The notes below the pieces were generated by a model. It made no database searches, was not told where the DNA came from, and worked only from the letters and a program-made list of their open reading frames with translations. Both the position numbers and the translations under genes were made by a program. Below are positions 44,930 to 58,000 of a stretch of DNA of 64,000 nt, in pieces (position 1 is the first letter of the stretch; each line of letters starts with the position of its first letter). The DNA is from Membranipora membranacea (lineage: Eukaryota; Bryozoa; Gymnolaemata; Cheilostomatida; Membraniporidae): positions 203,501 to 267,500 of the forward strand of contig OU612074.1 of assembly GCA_914767715.1 (NCBI GenBank), written 5' to 3'.

Positions 44930-47900
44930 ATGATTCAAGTATGGAAAATCATCTCCATAAATTTCAATCTGATCACTACACTTCACTACTGTGTGAGTCA
45001 TGCTTATGTGTCCCATCAGGATAGAGGGGCTGCTTGCAAACCATATTGTCCTCCAGGTCAGCGTGCAGTTGTAACATGCTACCCACCAGAATGCTTTGAT
45101 TGTCCAAAGGGAAAATATCAACCTCGTTTCACGTAAGTCACCTAATTGATATAGTTCAGACAACAAATGAATCATGAAACCTTTCCATGGATGTAGTCTC
45201 CATAAAATGTACCAACTAGCTCTATGGGTTCCTTTATTGTTGATGAGACACCCTGGCAGTGACAACAGTAAGATTGTGTTTTCTCGCAATTATTATTCTA
45301 GTCATTAAATTGATTGATTGTTTGATTTTATTTCTATCACTAACTTGATATATGTTGTGAGAAAAAGGTCTTAAATACTGATGCCATGATATTAACCATG
45401 ATAACAGTATAAGCTTGAGTGCTGCCTGGCGTATAAAAGAATCTCTGCCCCATGTGCTTCTGTATTTAATAGTACGATATCGTCCTGATGGGTACTTTTC
45501 AAGAAAGTCATTTAAAAAATGTTTGTCGTTATGTAGCCTATATATTGAAGTAGCAAGGTTTTAGTTTTGGCATCTATTAGATTGTCGATATCCCCAAGAT
45601 CTTCGGTGCCTAGTTTGAGTGCCTCTTTAAAAGAGTGTCGGAGTTGCTTTTTATCTTTAACATACAGGGATGTGTTACGAATGGGCAGACAGTTAGTAAG
45701 AAGGGAGATAATAAAACTTTTGAATAACAACCTAGCCAGGGTGTTTGAACTTAGGTAAACAGAATTTTTAACAATATACATTCTTTGACTAGCTTTTGTT
45801 GCCACAGAGTTAATGTGCTCTTCAAAACGAAGTTTGTTGTTTATCTGTACTCCTAGATATTTCACATTGTCACTAAAACTGATACTATTTCTTGATTCTT
45901 ATTTGGGTTGGAAAAAAGGTCTAATGCTCAGTTTATACATCAAATTAACTCACCCGAATTAGGTTTAATTAGGGGTCTAATTTGGGTGCACTAAAAATGT
46001 CTAATTCGAGTGTCAGGTGACCACTCGTATATTCGACAGTGAGTGATGAATATTCGACCACAGTTTGACAGTTAATACGAGACCATGTACACTGTCGAAT
46101 TATTCAGCGGATATCTACATTCCAGAGCATGCCCACTCCCATAAAGAAATCATGGCAGATCAGGTGAGGAAGGAATTTATTTTGATTCTGGCTTCGTCTT
46201 CGAGTTCATGGCGCAACAGGGCTGCTGCGACCACCAGATTCTGCCTATGTTGGATAATGACATAAACAAATTGCATCCACACAGTTATGCATAACAGCAA
46301 AACAAAAAATGCAAAATAAATTAGTTGCTGTGGTGGCCTCATGATTTATTAAAATGGCCGTTCATGAGTATCCTCTAGGATTTGTCATTTAATCTATCAC
46401 CGATTCAAAGTGCCAAATTAGCACCTGAATTAAATTTGTGACGCCGAATTAAGCCATGAATTAAGCAATTCGGGTCTTAATTTGATGTATAAACTGGGCA
46501 TCAGGAATTACATTTATTGGATATTCTATCTACTTCAGAAAAAAAAACTCAAATAAGACTCATCAGAAACACATCCTATTACACAAATGTTGCCTGGTCT
46601 TCTATTTTAAAATAGTGACATTACTAGTTTGAGAACTAATTCCATCAGCGTAAAGAGAAAACAAAAGAGGGCTCAACACAGAACCTTGGGGAGTGCCTGT
46701 ATTGGTGACAATAGGCTGAGACATAGTGCCATCACCTAATGTTCTTTGAACTCGACCACTGAGGAAACTGGCTATCCATCCTGTCACATTGCAGTCCAGC
46801 TGTTGTAGTTTAGATATGAGATGACTGACGTTTATAGTGTTAACGCCGAAGAGAAATCTAGTAACAGGCATTGTGAATAATTACAAGCTTGATTGTCAAT
46901 AAAATAAGTAACAGTCGTAGTGAGGCAGAGCACTGCATCCTGGGTTGAGCGATGTGAGCGATAAGCGAACTGAAATTTATCCAAGGGAGTTTGGTTAGAG
47001 ATGTAGGTCTTCATAAGTCTCTCTAATATTTCCACCAGGCAGCTAGTCAGCGCAATAGTACGGTATTGTTTAAGTTGATCCGGATTGGGGTGTTCCAGTT
47101 CAGATTCACTTTTTCCTATCCCTATTCAGGTTGATAGATCAACCAATTCTGATTCTTTATATGTGCTCAATTTGTGCGCAAAACATATCATAAAAGTTTG
47201 TTTACACCCTAGTCTTAATAATAAACCTAGACAGGACACCGTATACAGCTGAAGTGAGGCACTTAATTGTGGGAAGGTGTAGAGTTGGAAGGTGTAGAAA
47301 GCAATGATGCTATCATTGATTTACTGTCCACATTCCCGGTTTTTTGTTCATAGCTCGATCAATTTTGATCGGATCGGATTTCGAGTTTGATAATTGCTTC
47401 ACAATCAGCAGCACTTTGTTATCATCAATCAATTTTTCTTCTTCAAAATTTTTCCGCCAAAAATAAGTATCAAACTGTCCATGACAAGCTACTTAATCCA
47501 TTGTAATTTTCAAACTCAAAATCCGATCAAAATTGATTGAGTTATGAACAAAAAACCTTGATTATGGGCAGTAAATTAATGATAGCATCATTGCTTTCTA
47601 CACCTTCCAATGCCGTTACGTTGCCCGCAATTAAGTGCCTCAATGCTTATGCTCCATATAGTGGTTTAGGTAGGTTTACAGGTTTATTATTAAGTCTATG
47701 GTTTACATTGATAAGGCGGAATTCAATGTCATGAGTGGGACTCTCATAAACAATCCCCTATCAAAAAAAATTGACTGATTCACATTTTATTAGCAATTTT
47801 TCTCAGAAAAAAGTTATTATTTTTGAAAATCATTTTAGCTACACGTTTCTTAACTATATTGGACTCTGCTGATGAGATGGATTAATGGCTTCCAATGCTT

Positions 47901-50900
47901 ATCGGCTAGTTCAGTTTGTAATTAAATTACAGTGTCAGGATGTGTGCCACAACAGGTGTAATGCATGATATTGATTTTCTAGTGAATTATAAAACAATTA
48001 GAAATCATTAATATTTTATGTAGCCTGTCTTGACAAGTCATGCTAGGCTCTATGTAAGTTCAGTGAATCCAAAACTTATTAGGATGCAAATTTGAGCATA
48101 GCAAATTGGTAAAAGTAAATCGAAAAAAAAGTTTTGTCAGTATTACTCTCTCTATAGAGTGTAGATGGACTGCTGAGTCTCTACGAATAATGCTGGATCT
48201 GAGTTGGAGTCCATCTTTAATACTGAAAGCTGCATTACCACTTGCCTGTGTTTTTACACAGTCATTTGAGGCAGCTTATGATCGGGCAGCATATCTCGCT
48301 GCTTGCCTTCAAGTTCAGAAAACTTTACTCAAAACAAAAAGTTCAAGCTTGCTTCAAGCTGCTTTACTCCAGAAATTTGTTTCAAATATCTAAAAAACAT
48401 TTCTGACAATAAAGCAACTGGTCATGATGGTATATCTGTTAAGGTTTTGAAGAAAACATGGCCTTACATATGCGACATTGTAACTGACATGTTCAATAGA
48501 GCATTAATAGAGGGTGTATTTCCTTCACAGTGGAAAACCCGCAAGAGTAATTCCTATTCATAAGGGTGGAGATATCAAAGATCCATCTAATTATCGCCCT
48601 ATATCAATACTTCCTGTGCTATCTAAGATTTTTGAGAAACATGTGAAATCCAAATTCAAAAATATCTCACCACAAACAAACTTCTTCACAAATTGCAATG
48701 CGGATTTAGAGAAGGTTATTCCTGTGTTGATTCCCTACACAAACTCATTTCTGACTGTTTGTCAGCAAGATCAGATGGTCACTTTGTTGCTATGATGTTT
48801 TTGGATTTCAAAAAAGCTTTTGACTGCGTCGACCATAAAATTCTTCTGCGGGCATTCCTAGATAGTAAATCATCTCGTAACTTTTATTTCCAGTATGTCT
48901 TTTGTCATATGATATATGGCATCTGCATACATGGCAACCTATCACCACAATATATTCTTGAAAGAATATACTTGCTCCAAAAGAGGGCTTTCCGCCTAAT
49001 AGCAAATGTCCGCCACATACCATATCATCTAATACATACAAGAGATTTACATACATCTCTTGGTCTGATTCCTTTTCCTCTCCTTGCTGGTCATTTCACC
49101 TGTATTTTTGGTTTTCAAATTTTGCATTTGATTGCACCTGACTTTCTTTTGGAAGGCTTTGTTCCAGCTAGCTCTAAAACCTTTTTTAGAGACAGATACC
49201 TATTACATTATCACACTGATCAATTAAGACAAAAAATCACTACAACTTTTAACTCTTTACCAATTCAGATACGCTCAGCAACCAAACTCACTCATTTTAA
49301 ACAACAACAATCAAAGCACTTTATATCCTATTAATTCTTGTTACTTGAGTATTTTTTCTTTTTCTCTCCGCCAAAGTTTTTTCTTTTTTGTTCTGTCACT
49401 GCATGAAAAACATTCCTAAAGATGATGTAGAATGACAATAAAAGTATATATATAAGTTGTATGATTTTTTTAGATAAGTCGTTTCATAAAGACAACAATA
49501 TCTCTTCTTGAATTCTAACAGTGAATTATTTTTCTAAAGATCGCGAGAAGATTCTTGTTTGCCATGTAAAACCAGCCGTGGCTGTGATATGCATGGACAG
49601 GCAGTCTACAAGGTGTGTAACAGAACTCATAACAGTGTCTGTGAGTGCTCCCCTGGAACATTCTTAAGACAACCAGGAGATATTTCTTGTAAAGAGCATA
49701 GACAATGTCCAACTGGCCATGGAGTCTACATATATGGTAATTATTAAGCCACAAGATTACGCTGTTATAACATGTGGTATAAGTTGACACACAATCACAA
49801 TGAATTCATATAAATTGCATTAAAACAGGCAACGAACGAACGTAAAAGGATGACTAAAACCTCAATGATTATCAGCCTGAGTCAATAAATTTCTTTAAAT
49901 ATTTGTATCCTGTATGATTAGCGGGTAACTTTGGAAGACTTTCAGCAGATTGCGTTTTGACAGGCACAAATCACACACTTGAATAATTTTCTTTACTATG
50001 GAAATTGATGTTCTGAGGAGGTAATATTTGTTTCTTTCAACATTGAGCTGGTATTCAACAGAAAAAATGATCACCGATGTCACATGCAAAAATCACTTAT
50101 TGTGTTTTCAATACTTTAAAACATCTTTGGTGGGTATTATCAATTATTAGACTGCTGGCAAAGGGGAGCAATGGAGAGACTGTATGATTTAAAGAAAACA
50201 AATCTTGTTTAGGTAATCTCAGTGCCAAATTGTATTATCAATGTGGTCATCATTTATATTGCTGTTTGTTGTTTTAGGAACATCTACTTCAGATAATGAG
50301 TGTCAGCCATGTCGGCCTGGGACCTTCTCCAGTAAAACATCATACAGTATGTGTAGATCATACTAAATGCTCTTCGCTTGGGAAAGTTATACTTACTTCG
50401 GGTACCGCATCTAGCGATAGTGTTTGTGTTTCTGAGCAAACAAACCATAGTGGTAAGAATATCCATACTAAGATAATAAAATAGGACCTTATTCTTAACC
50501 CCTGTCACAGTGTTCAATTGGATGACAGTGATTTAAATCATCACAAACATAGGAAACATCGATTTTGAAACATTCATAGGGGTTACACTTTCACAAATAT
50601 AAGTATATAGTGCACATGATATAGTCCAGGGGTGCCCAACCTTTTCTCTCACATGAGCCATTTCAAAAATCAATTAAACCAAATGAGCTGACCACGTCGC
50701 GTGTAGACAACATGGAAACAGTCAGTGATATATATGTATCATATTCATTAATGGATAAGTGTTGGCAAAAATTCCAAAGCAAAGTCATTGTGTGAGATTC
50801 TGCGCGTAGCGGGAAAAAATCTTTGAGGCAATTTCTGGCCATATAAGGCGCCCTGGAGTTTTGTAAGCATTTTAAGCATTTTGCAAATTTTTGTAAGCAT

Positions 50901-51936
50901 TTTGAAAAATTTAGGTTGGCAAGTCTGCAAGAAGACAACTCTACACACATATTACAATGCAGGCACACAGTACAATGAACTTGTATACACTATACATACA
51001 TTTAATGTACATTGTACATGCATGAATTGAATGCATGAAATTCGCGCCAAAAAGCGCGTGAAATTTGCAAATATTAAAATGAGCCACCCAAAAAGCCAAA
51101 ATGAGCCGAGGTGGCTCATGAGCCATAGGTTGGGCACCCCTGATATAGTCAATGTGAAAACTTTTGCAGATATATCGCAACCAACTTCCAGAAAGGAGCT
51201 TTCATAGTCAGCAGCAAACATTTCTCGGAGGACGAAGCCTTACGTTACAACATATGCAATGAACACAACTGACCACGGTGTAGCAGAAATTGACGAAAAT
51301 GCTGGCAACAGGCATGTTTCAATAGTTATCTTGCTAGTGACTTCAACAGTTATAGTGGCTTGTACGGTAATATTTTTTATGATCATCTTGGCACAGAAGT
51401 ATATTGGAAGTAACAGGCGCTGCATAATTGTACATCAACAGCCAACAGTCAGTCAACAAGACAGCGATAAACGAGATGTACTTGATGGGCGCAATGATGA
51501 GGTTCTGCCTGTAAGACAAACCCCAAACCCAGATCAGAATGAGCAGTCAAGTTCAAGAGTGTATAAAACGAAAACTACATTGGGAGATAGGAAAACCATG
51601 AACCAAGATAGCAGTGTTAGGCCTTCCTCGAATCATGGCTCAAATTGGCAGACAGTCAATAAAAATAAAACAGGAGCATCTTCTAAAAATAAGATGATTG
51701 TCGGTTCAAGAGTCGCCAGCTCAAGTACAATGCTGTCTCTTCAGCCAAATAAACGACAACAGCTGGCAGCATCAGTACAAAGCACACTGCAAGCAAAGGT
51801 GGCACCATCACATAGTATAATACAAACACTGGCAGCTAACCGGTCTTCACATGTACTACCGCGCTCTCCTTATTCTACAGGGTACATGGTTTCTCCTTTG
51901 AATCCTTATAAAAGTTACAACAAGATGCCCCGATAA
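44930..51936 (+). CDS. TNF-receptor-superfamily-like type I membrane protein (4 exons, one frameshift)
   Basis: Exons 44930-45132, 49540-49736, 50278-50452 and 51212-51936 (TAA). A signal peptide opens exon 1 (MIQVWKIISINFNLITTLHY). The ectodomain holds three to four Cys-rich TNFR modules (YCPPGQRAVVTC, CPKGKYQP, CNRTHNSVCECSPGTF, CQPCRPGTFSSKTS, DHTKCSSLGK, GTASSDSVC). Exon 4 has a transmembrane helix (VSIVILLVTSTVIVACTVIF) and a tail of about 165 residues, Ser/Gln-rich, without a death domain I can see. Such receptors bind TNF-type ligands and signal through adaptors. Around 50346 there is one base too many: the Cys pattern and the phase of exon 4 both require the other frame after it. Exon 4 has a competing acceptor at 51169. 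About 432 residues if the surplus base is an error. Candidate poly(A) signal 52731-52736. Confidence 0.82.
45510..47130 (-). mobile_element. Non-LTR retrotransposon fragment, second family, interrupted by a MITE
   Basis: Read on the minus strand from about 47110: MEILERLMKTYISNQTP, FAYRSHRSTQDAVLCL, QCLLLDFSSA, a frame change near 46850, then GTPQGSVLSPLLFSLYADGI, a decayed catalytic region, a MITE at 45924-46501, and KYLGVQINNKLRFEEHINSV with C-terminal sequence to 45512. The blocks are LINE reverse transcriptase of a family distinct from the 42.3, 48.3 and 62.3 kb copies. Several frameshifts make it dead. It lies antisense in intron 1 of the TNFR-like gene. Confidence 0.8.
45924..46501. mobile_element. 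MITE nested in the retrotransposon
   Basis: The ends ATGCTCAGTTTATACATCAA (from 45924) and the reverse complement of ...TTGATGTATAAACTGGGCAT (to 46501) form imperfect terminal inverted repeats of about 35 bases. LINE coding sequence continues on both sides, so it inserted into an existing LINE copy. Internal CGAATTA / TAATTCG words are repeated. No transposase and no clear target-site duplication. Confidence 0.7.
47211..47694. mobile_element. Foldback element, about 190-bp imperfect arms
   Basis: 47211-47400 (CTTAATAATAAACCTAGACA ... GTTCATAGCTCGATCAATTT) is the imperfect reverse complement of 47505-47694 (AAATTGATTGAGTTATGAAC ... TTTATTATTAAG). A related copy is at 34466-34770. The central 100 bases are unique. 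No coding capacity. Confidence 0.7.
48340..49470 (+). mobile_element. Non-LTR retrotransposon fragment with internal deletion
   Basis: From 48340 the frames read DNKATGHDGISVKVLK, then after a frameshift NYRPISILPVLSKIFEKH, and after another CGFREGYSCVDSLHKLISDC and MFLDFKKAFDCVDHKILLRA. This joins directly to the C-terminal region (FCHMIYGICIHGN, KRAFRLIANVRHIPYHL) with the catalytic YxDD part deleted. It is the same family as the 42.3-kb copy. The 3' end reads TGACAATAAAAGTATATATA (49432-49451), shared with the 60.2-kb copy. Dead, lying sense in intron 1 of the TNFR-like gene. Confidence 0.82.
50627..51142. mobile_element. hAT-type MITE with perfect 8-bp target duplication
   Basis: The element begins CAGGGGTGCCCAACCTTTTC and ends with the complementary GGTTGGGCACCCCTG; ATATAGTC occurs directly on both sides (50619-50626 and 51143-51150). 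CAGGGGT ends and 8-bp duplications are hallmarks of the hAT superfamily. It is 516 bp long, non-autonomous, and lies in intron 3 of the TNFR-like gene, 27 bases before the first of two acceptors. Confidence 0.92.
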
Positions 51937-54900
51937 ATTCACTGACTGACTTTCATATCTATATATCGGCATTTGGTGTATAAACAATGCCAGCAGAAGT
52001 TAATTGACTATGGATAGAACATTGACTATCGAGCCTAAGGAATTTGGTGAGGATAGAATATGAGTCACCCAAGAATCAAAACCAAAACTGTCTGGCTCAA
52101 TATATAGATTGCACAATGCTTTTAAAGGGCAACCAAGGTTTCGCAGCAATGCATTAGTTGGTAGTAAATGATGTGCTAGGCAGCATCAGCTTTGTGCATG
52201 ACACGGCGCAAAACTCAAAGTGGTTGCTGATTCTAAGCTGGGTAACACTTCAGTTTAGGGGCAGTTCAAAGACCTTGCTGTAATATTGATAGATCACAGG
52301 CTAAATAATAACAGGAACAGGAAACTGCTCTGTGGTATTCTAATTTTAGCTTAGTTTGAGTACCTGACGGATGAATTGTTTCACAAGAATTCTGGCTGAA
52401 TAATCACCAGAAATCAGATTTTGTCTTTTTCCGATGCAGAAGGTGCAATCTGCTATCTGCTATTTATCTAATCTGAGAACTTGTTTGAAACCTTGGTTGC
52501 CCTTTAAAATGCTCAGCACTGTTGAAATAATTGATATCCTCACAATAATTAATAAGTTTGACATCCACTTCCTTATTGTACCTTGTGAACAAGATATAAG
52601 ATAAGATGATTATGGTTATGAATTGTCTGGGCAGAAGTTCACATATGGTTAGTCAAGCCCAACAAGGTGGTCTTATTATTCAATAGGATGAAGGAGCTCC
52701 TTAGTTTCTAATTGATTGAGTTTTTGGTTTAATAAAATCGCTGACTGTAAGTTTTTTGTCTTTCTGTCAACCAAGCAGGATCGAAATAGGAGTATAAGCA
52801 ACTTTTGATGGTGACTTTTCTGTGATAAAATATGTGAATTTTAGAATTTTAGAATTCATTAGTGATTGATTGACCGACATGCAGACTGCTGTCACAAATT
52901 TCTCATGTTATTGGTGTTTTTCTAACGGACATTATTATCAATATTGAGAGATGGGTTTTAGCAATTTAAAAGACAATACCTAGACTTTCATCCGTAAATA
53001 CTGCCCAGATAGAGCTTGTAGATATACTGATATACAAATACCTAGTTAGCATTTTAGATAGTTAACTGATTATGCGTTTGTGTGCCAACTTTATGTGTAA
53101 AAGAATGAGGAAATGTCTTCTTTTTTAAAATTTTGATCAAAGCTCAATGTTTCTGATAACCTAAGTAAAACTTGTTATGTCACTATTATCGAGAGTGTGC
53201 TACGGTTCCACCTGTCCTCTTTACATGGACACTTTTTAGCCGAATCTGATAACGACATTAATTATATTAAGTAAGATAGCCAAAGTATATCTGAACGCTG
53301 TTTTTAAAACAAGATGCCTAAGGCTAACAGCAGGTCTAGTGATGACGTGTTGATGATTTTTGATAAGTTGCCATCTGGAAGGCTTAAGGTCGTGAAACTG
53401 GGTCAACCGGAAAAAATGCTTCCATGCTAAATGTGTACAGTATTACAATGAACATTTATTTTCATAGTTTGATATTGACTTACTTGACTTATGTTGCAGA
53501 ACTCCTAGTGGAGTATGGCGCCAGAATCGCCTTCTCCTTCCCCTTCCAACTATTCCGATCTCTCGCCAGCCTCCGCCAAGGTCTTGATGTTGTGTACAAA
53601 AACGTTTGATATTATTATAATTTTATTCTTCCATTTAATCTCATTATCCAGGCTTTTTGATAGGGTTTCAGCATTTTAGTTTTTAAGTCCGTGACAAAGA
53701 TAAATACACATCCATCTATCCATCCATACAATCAGCCAATAAGTTTTCTGACCAGCAATCAAAAACTTTTTCCACTCATTTATGCCTAACCAGTACGGAC
53801 TGTCCGCCAAAAAATTGGAACACCTCTATGAGATAGCTTCCATTTATGTATGTATGAAGGTTACAGAATGGTGCGTGATATGATGTTGAAGTGCTGAAGT
53901 GTAAATACCCATCTGCCTCCTCGAGATTAGCCCACAGGATGAAAACTTCCATTGGATTGCAATTCTCTGTGGATCCTGTTTTATACATTAGGAAGGCGCT
54001 GGCAGAGATAATGTTTCAGTGTTTCCATCCTGTACTGAAGTGTATTTTATTGAGCAACATGTTGCAGACTTCAGTTCCTGGCCAATTTTATAGATATATA
54101 AAAAGTAAAAAAATAGTTGAATACCAAAGACTTCACTATTAGGTCTATGTTTGATACACAGCTTTCAAATTCCCCAACCACTGAGGGAACAAACCTGTTC
54201 TATAGATATCACAGGTCACAATGGGAAATATCAAGTGATCTGATGTGCCCTACAATACGCAAGGGTCAAGGCAACTTGTGTTGAACCGCTGTGCCTCTTG
54301 ACTTGTGATGACTGCTGGGATAACTTTCGAGACCACCTAACTAAAATTCAATCGATAGCAAAGAAGAACAATAACGAAGATAATAACTAAGTGTGTACTG
54401 AGTGTTCTATTATTACCCTGCTATCAGTTTAGTACAAGTATCAGTTTGATATAGACTCAGTGGGATCACTGATAACTTTTTTAAGATTGGGTTGGCTCTC
54501 TGCACTTGATCGATACCTCTTGTTAAATATGTGATGAAACGCATGAATCGTTCTACGGTTAGAAGTCAAGCTTTAAAGCATTTATTGACTTTACAACAGG
54601 GAAGATGAAATGATGAACAGGTCATTAAAGACAATATATATCTCCCAAACGGGAATGCGTCTATTTCCTTGCCAATGGTTTACCATCCAATCGCTTTATG
54701 AGCAAAAAGGAGGAAATCAGTTTCCTCATCACTTATTTATTGCCTGGCCGATGAGGAAATGATCCCTCGTTATTGAAGTTCCTATTTAATACAGCGATAA
54801 TCTGTGTTTGGCATTATTTTGTTGGTGAATTTCCAAAACTCAGATCTGAGGTAAATTGGATTGCACAATTATTTTACAATTGCACATTCAGTTACCATGG

Positions 54901-55025
54901 CGATTTCATTCCGCGCATCTCTCTATTTTTGATATAAAAGTCTCTGGGACAGTGTAAGACCCATAAACCTTCAGTACACCTTTTTTGTAAAGCCATCTTG
55001 GGAAGAGTTGAACATTTTAAAGGAT
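51937..55025. other. TNFR-gene 3' UTR and intergenic region
   Basis: A candidate poly(A) signal AATAAA lies at 52731-52736. A possible exon at 53481-53580 (acceptor TATGTTGCAG, donor AAG|GTCTTG) is more GC-rich than its surroundings, but I could not connect it. At 53790-53824 the sequence AGTACGGACTGTCCGCC followed by AAAAAATTGGAACACC resembles one end of a Tc1/mariner element. The segment at 54176-54205 resembles the inverted-repeat arm near 5040. No gene otherwise. Confidence 0.5.
54932..54939 (+). promoter_or_regulatory. TATA-like box of the NHL-sushi gene
   Basis: ATATAAAA in the context TTTGATATAAAAGTCTCTGG lies 87 bases upstream of the ATG at 55026. With the usual 25-30 base spacing, transcription would start near 54962-54970, giving a 5' UTR of about 60 bases with no upstream ATG that I see. 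Sequence-only inference. Confidence 0.5.
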
Positions 55026-58000
55026 ATGTTGTTACTAGTGTTTCTCATCTCACTGACCTGTTTGGGAGTTTCTACAGTGTGTCCCGGGCCAGATCGCATC
55101 ACAACGTAAGTTTTATTGTCAAACAAACAATTTAGCGCTTTGTGACTATCTAACATTGTGTGGATTCACTGTTTTTACTGGCATCCATCTTCACCCACTA
55201 AGCTGTCAATGATGAACAACACAATAAATGTTGACCGCTCATTCATAACACAGTGTCCGCTCTTTGTGTGTCAGACAACCTGTTTGCAGGACAATAACAC
55301 CCGTCCAGAAAAGTCATACACCTGTTGCTGCACTTGGACAGATATGCAGGACACCTCTGCCAGAAGATATTTCATCCGATATTTTACTCAATTGTTCACT
55401 TTTTTGTGTCATATTGTGCGTGTAGTGTGTCATGTGCCTTCTGTTTTGTATTGGGTATCTGGAAAATGCATCATACCTTAGAATAACTGCCCACACCATC
55501 TTAGTCCTGATTTTTAGCAGCAGTTCATTATCCCTACCCTCTATTTCACCAGCACAACCATCTTTCATCAAAATGTGAGGTAATAAAATCTGTGCAAACT
55601 TTGACCTCCAAATTATACATCCAGTATATCTGTTGACGTAAACTGTCAGCGTGAGAAAGGAAGTTATATGATGGATGAGGTTAGCCAGCTTACTGTGTAT
55701 TTTAGACATCCACTAGTGACCTTCGGAGAGCTGAAGGAATTACCATATGAGCAAGAATTAAGAAAGGCATATGACATTGAGGAAGATCTACTGAATCCCG
55801 GTGGATTTCTGATATCAAATCAGCATAGTGTGGCTACGATATCACAGGAGGGAGAGATCAACACCCTCGCAGGTCAGTATGTTAACCTCTTTAATGGATA
55901 GTCTTCATGAGATAATCAACTTCTGCTGCAGGTTTTTGCAGAGTAGGGCAGACTATGAAGCTTGAGTACCATAACCCATCATTTCCATTTAAATTGTACG
56001 GAAGCATATGGTTTCTTCTTTTTATTGGACTCACTAACCTTTTACCGTAATTGCCATTCCCTGTGGCTCATTAAGTTTTGAAAGTACAAATTGTGATGTC
56101 ATAGATGTTCATTACGAATAAATAAGACATGATTCGACCGACAGGAATCACCTGATGATTTTCCTTACCCATAGCTTGATCTTATTATGTATGACTTGCA
56201 GTTTTACATGTTATCACAAGATAATGTCCTGATGGGTTATAAATCACTGAATTATTAGTTAATGGTGTATAGTGGTGTCATAATTTATGATAATCATATT
56301 ATTAAGATATAGCTAGGTTAAATTAAAAGACTACAACTATGCTGCTTCCAGCGCATCCTTGCTCGGAATGGTTTTGAAGATATTGTTGTTATAAAGATAT
56401 TTTATTTCAAATGAAGGCTCTGCTACTGGCTCTGGATATGATGATGGTGTTGGTGGCTATGCAGGATTCTTTGGTGTCCTAGACATGGTTCAGATGAACA
56501 ATGGATCTGAAGTTATAATAGTGGATGGAAACCAATGTGTGAGAAGATTAGATAGGTCAACAAACAAAGTGACAACAATCACAGGCAGATGTGGAGCCGA
56601 CCAGGTGCTGATGAATAAAACCACCACCGCTGGAGAAGCTCAGTTCATGAAGCTATCAGCAGTCATCGCTGACGAGGAGAAACAGGAACTATTCTACCTC
56701 TGCAGTACACCTGAGGGCCTCTTAGCTCGGCATGACCTTAAAACAGGTACGATTACGACAACGTATCGAGTAAAGATACTAAAAGTATGAAATATTACGA
56801 ATCAAGTCAGCTGTGATAATAACAGAGTTACGTTTTGTCAAACTCATTGCTGCACAATTGTTATCATTTTTTTCTTATATCGGTAAATGAGTTTAAACCC
56901 AGAGAATGTTTTCAGATAAAGTTGAACCACTGATATGGGCAGATCCAAGGTTGTCGAAACCAACATCACTTGTGTTTGACTCTGCAAAAGAGAATATCTA
57001 CATCACCCAGAGGTTTGGTATAGTGAAATACAATCTGAACACATCAGAACTTGTGGTGGTAGCTGGTTCTAATGCTTCTGATCACACAAACCGACCTGAA
57101 CGTTACGAGACAATGGATGGTTCTCTGTTCGACGCTAGATTCGGAGGTATGTATACAGCATACAGATCGTTGGCTCTGAGTACAGTGTATATGATACTAT
57201 TAGAATGTTTATTGTATCAATATTTATCGAACTCATCACACAGGCTAGGGAGACAGGGGGGCAAGAATGTATTAATGCTGAACTGAGGTTTGCGTGCTCC
57301 ATAGCGTTCTACACCAGGGTACATGAAGCTCAACTGAGAATGAATAAAGATAAAAAGAGTCCAACAACCAGTTAGTGGCTATGAATGATGATAGTCCGGA
57401 AAAACTGTTATTGAGCGTTGATGAATCTGATTATGTTATCTTTCTGTGTCAGGCTATAGGTGTACCAAGAAAATTGCGAAACATCTAGTCATGCATGTTT
57501 GTACCACAAACCATAAATGTCACAAGATCTTGGAAAAAAAATGAGAAGGGCGTTTTAGTTGATGTAAGGAACTACATAGTCACAAATTTTCTCAGGGGAC
57601 AAATGTGGTGCTGTAAATCCTCCAGGGTAACAAGGGAGAGTGTCAATCAGCAGAGCATAACAATACAATGCTCCTTATTCTGGTGGATTAAGGTGATTAA
57701 TTTAAATGTATCTGAGTATAAAGAAGTATTTCCTGGTAGAGATGACGCTTTTGAAATTTCAACATAGCCTTATCAATTTATAATCTTTGGCCTTATTAAA
57801 TGATTAATTGCCCAGTGGTTGACACAAATAACAAAAAACTATCAACCCATCAAACATCACATCAAACATGCTCCCTTTGACCCTGTTTCCCCATCAACAG
57901 AGCATTGGGTTTTGCTATCAGATTCAATGCCGAATATAAGGGGTCATATAACGTGAGTTGTGTTTAACTTTATTTTATTTGAACTGCCAAACCCTACAAA

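Noticed and set aside
53481-53620. Extra last exon of the TNFR-like gene
   Set aside because: Splice-like sites exist, but the frame is Pro/Arg-rich without a domain and no donor upstream of it in phase was found.
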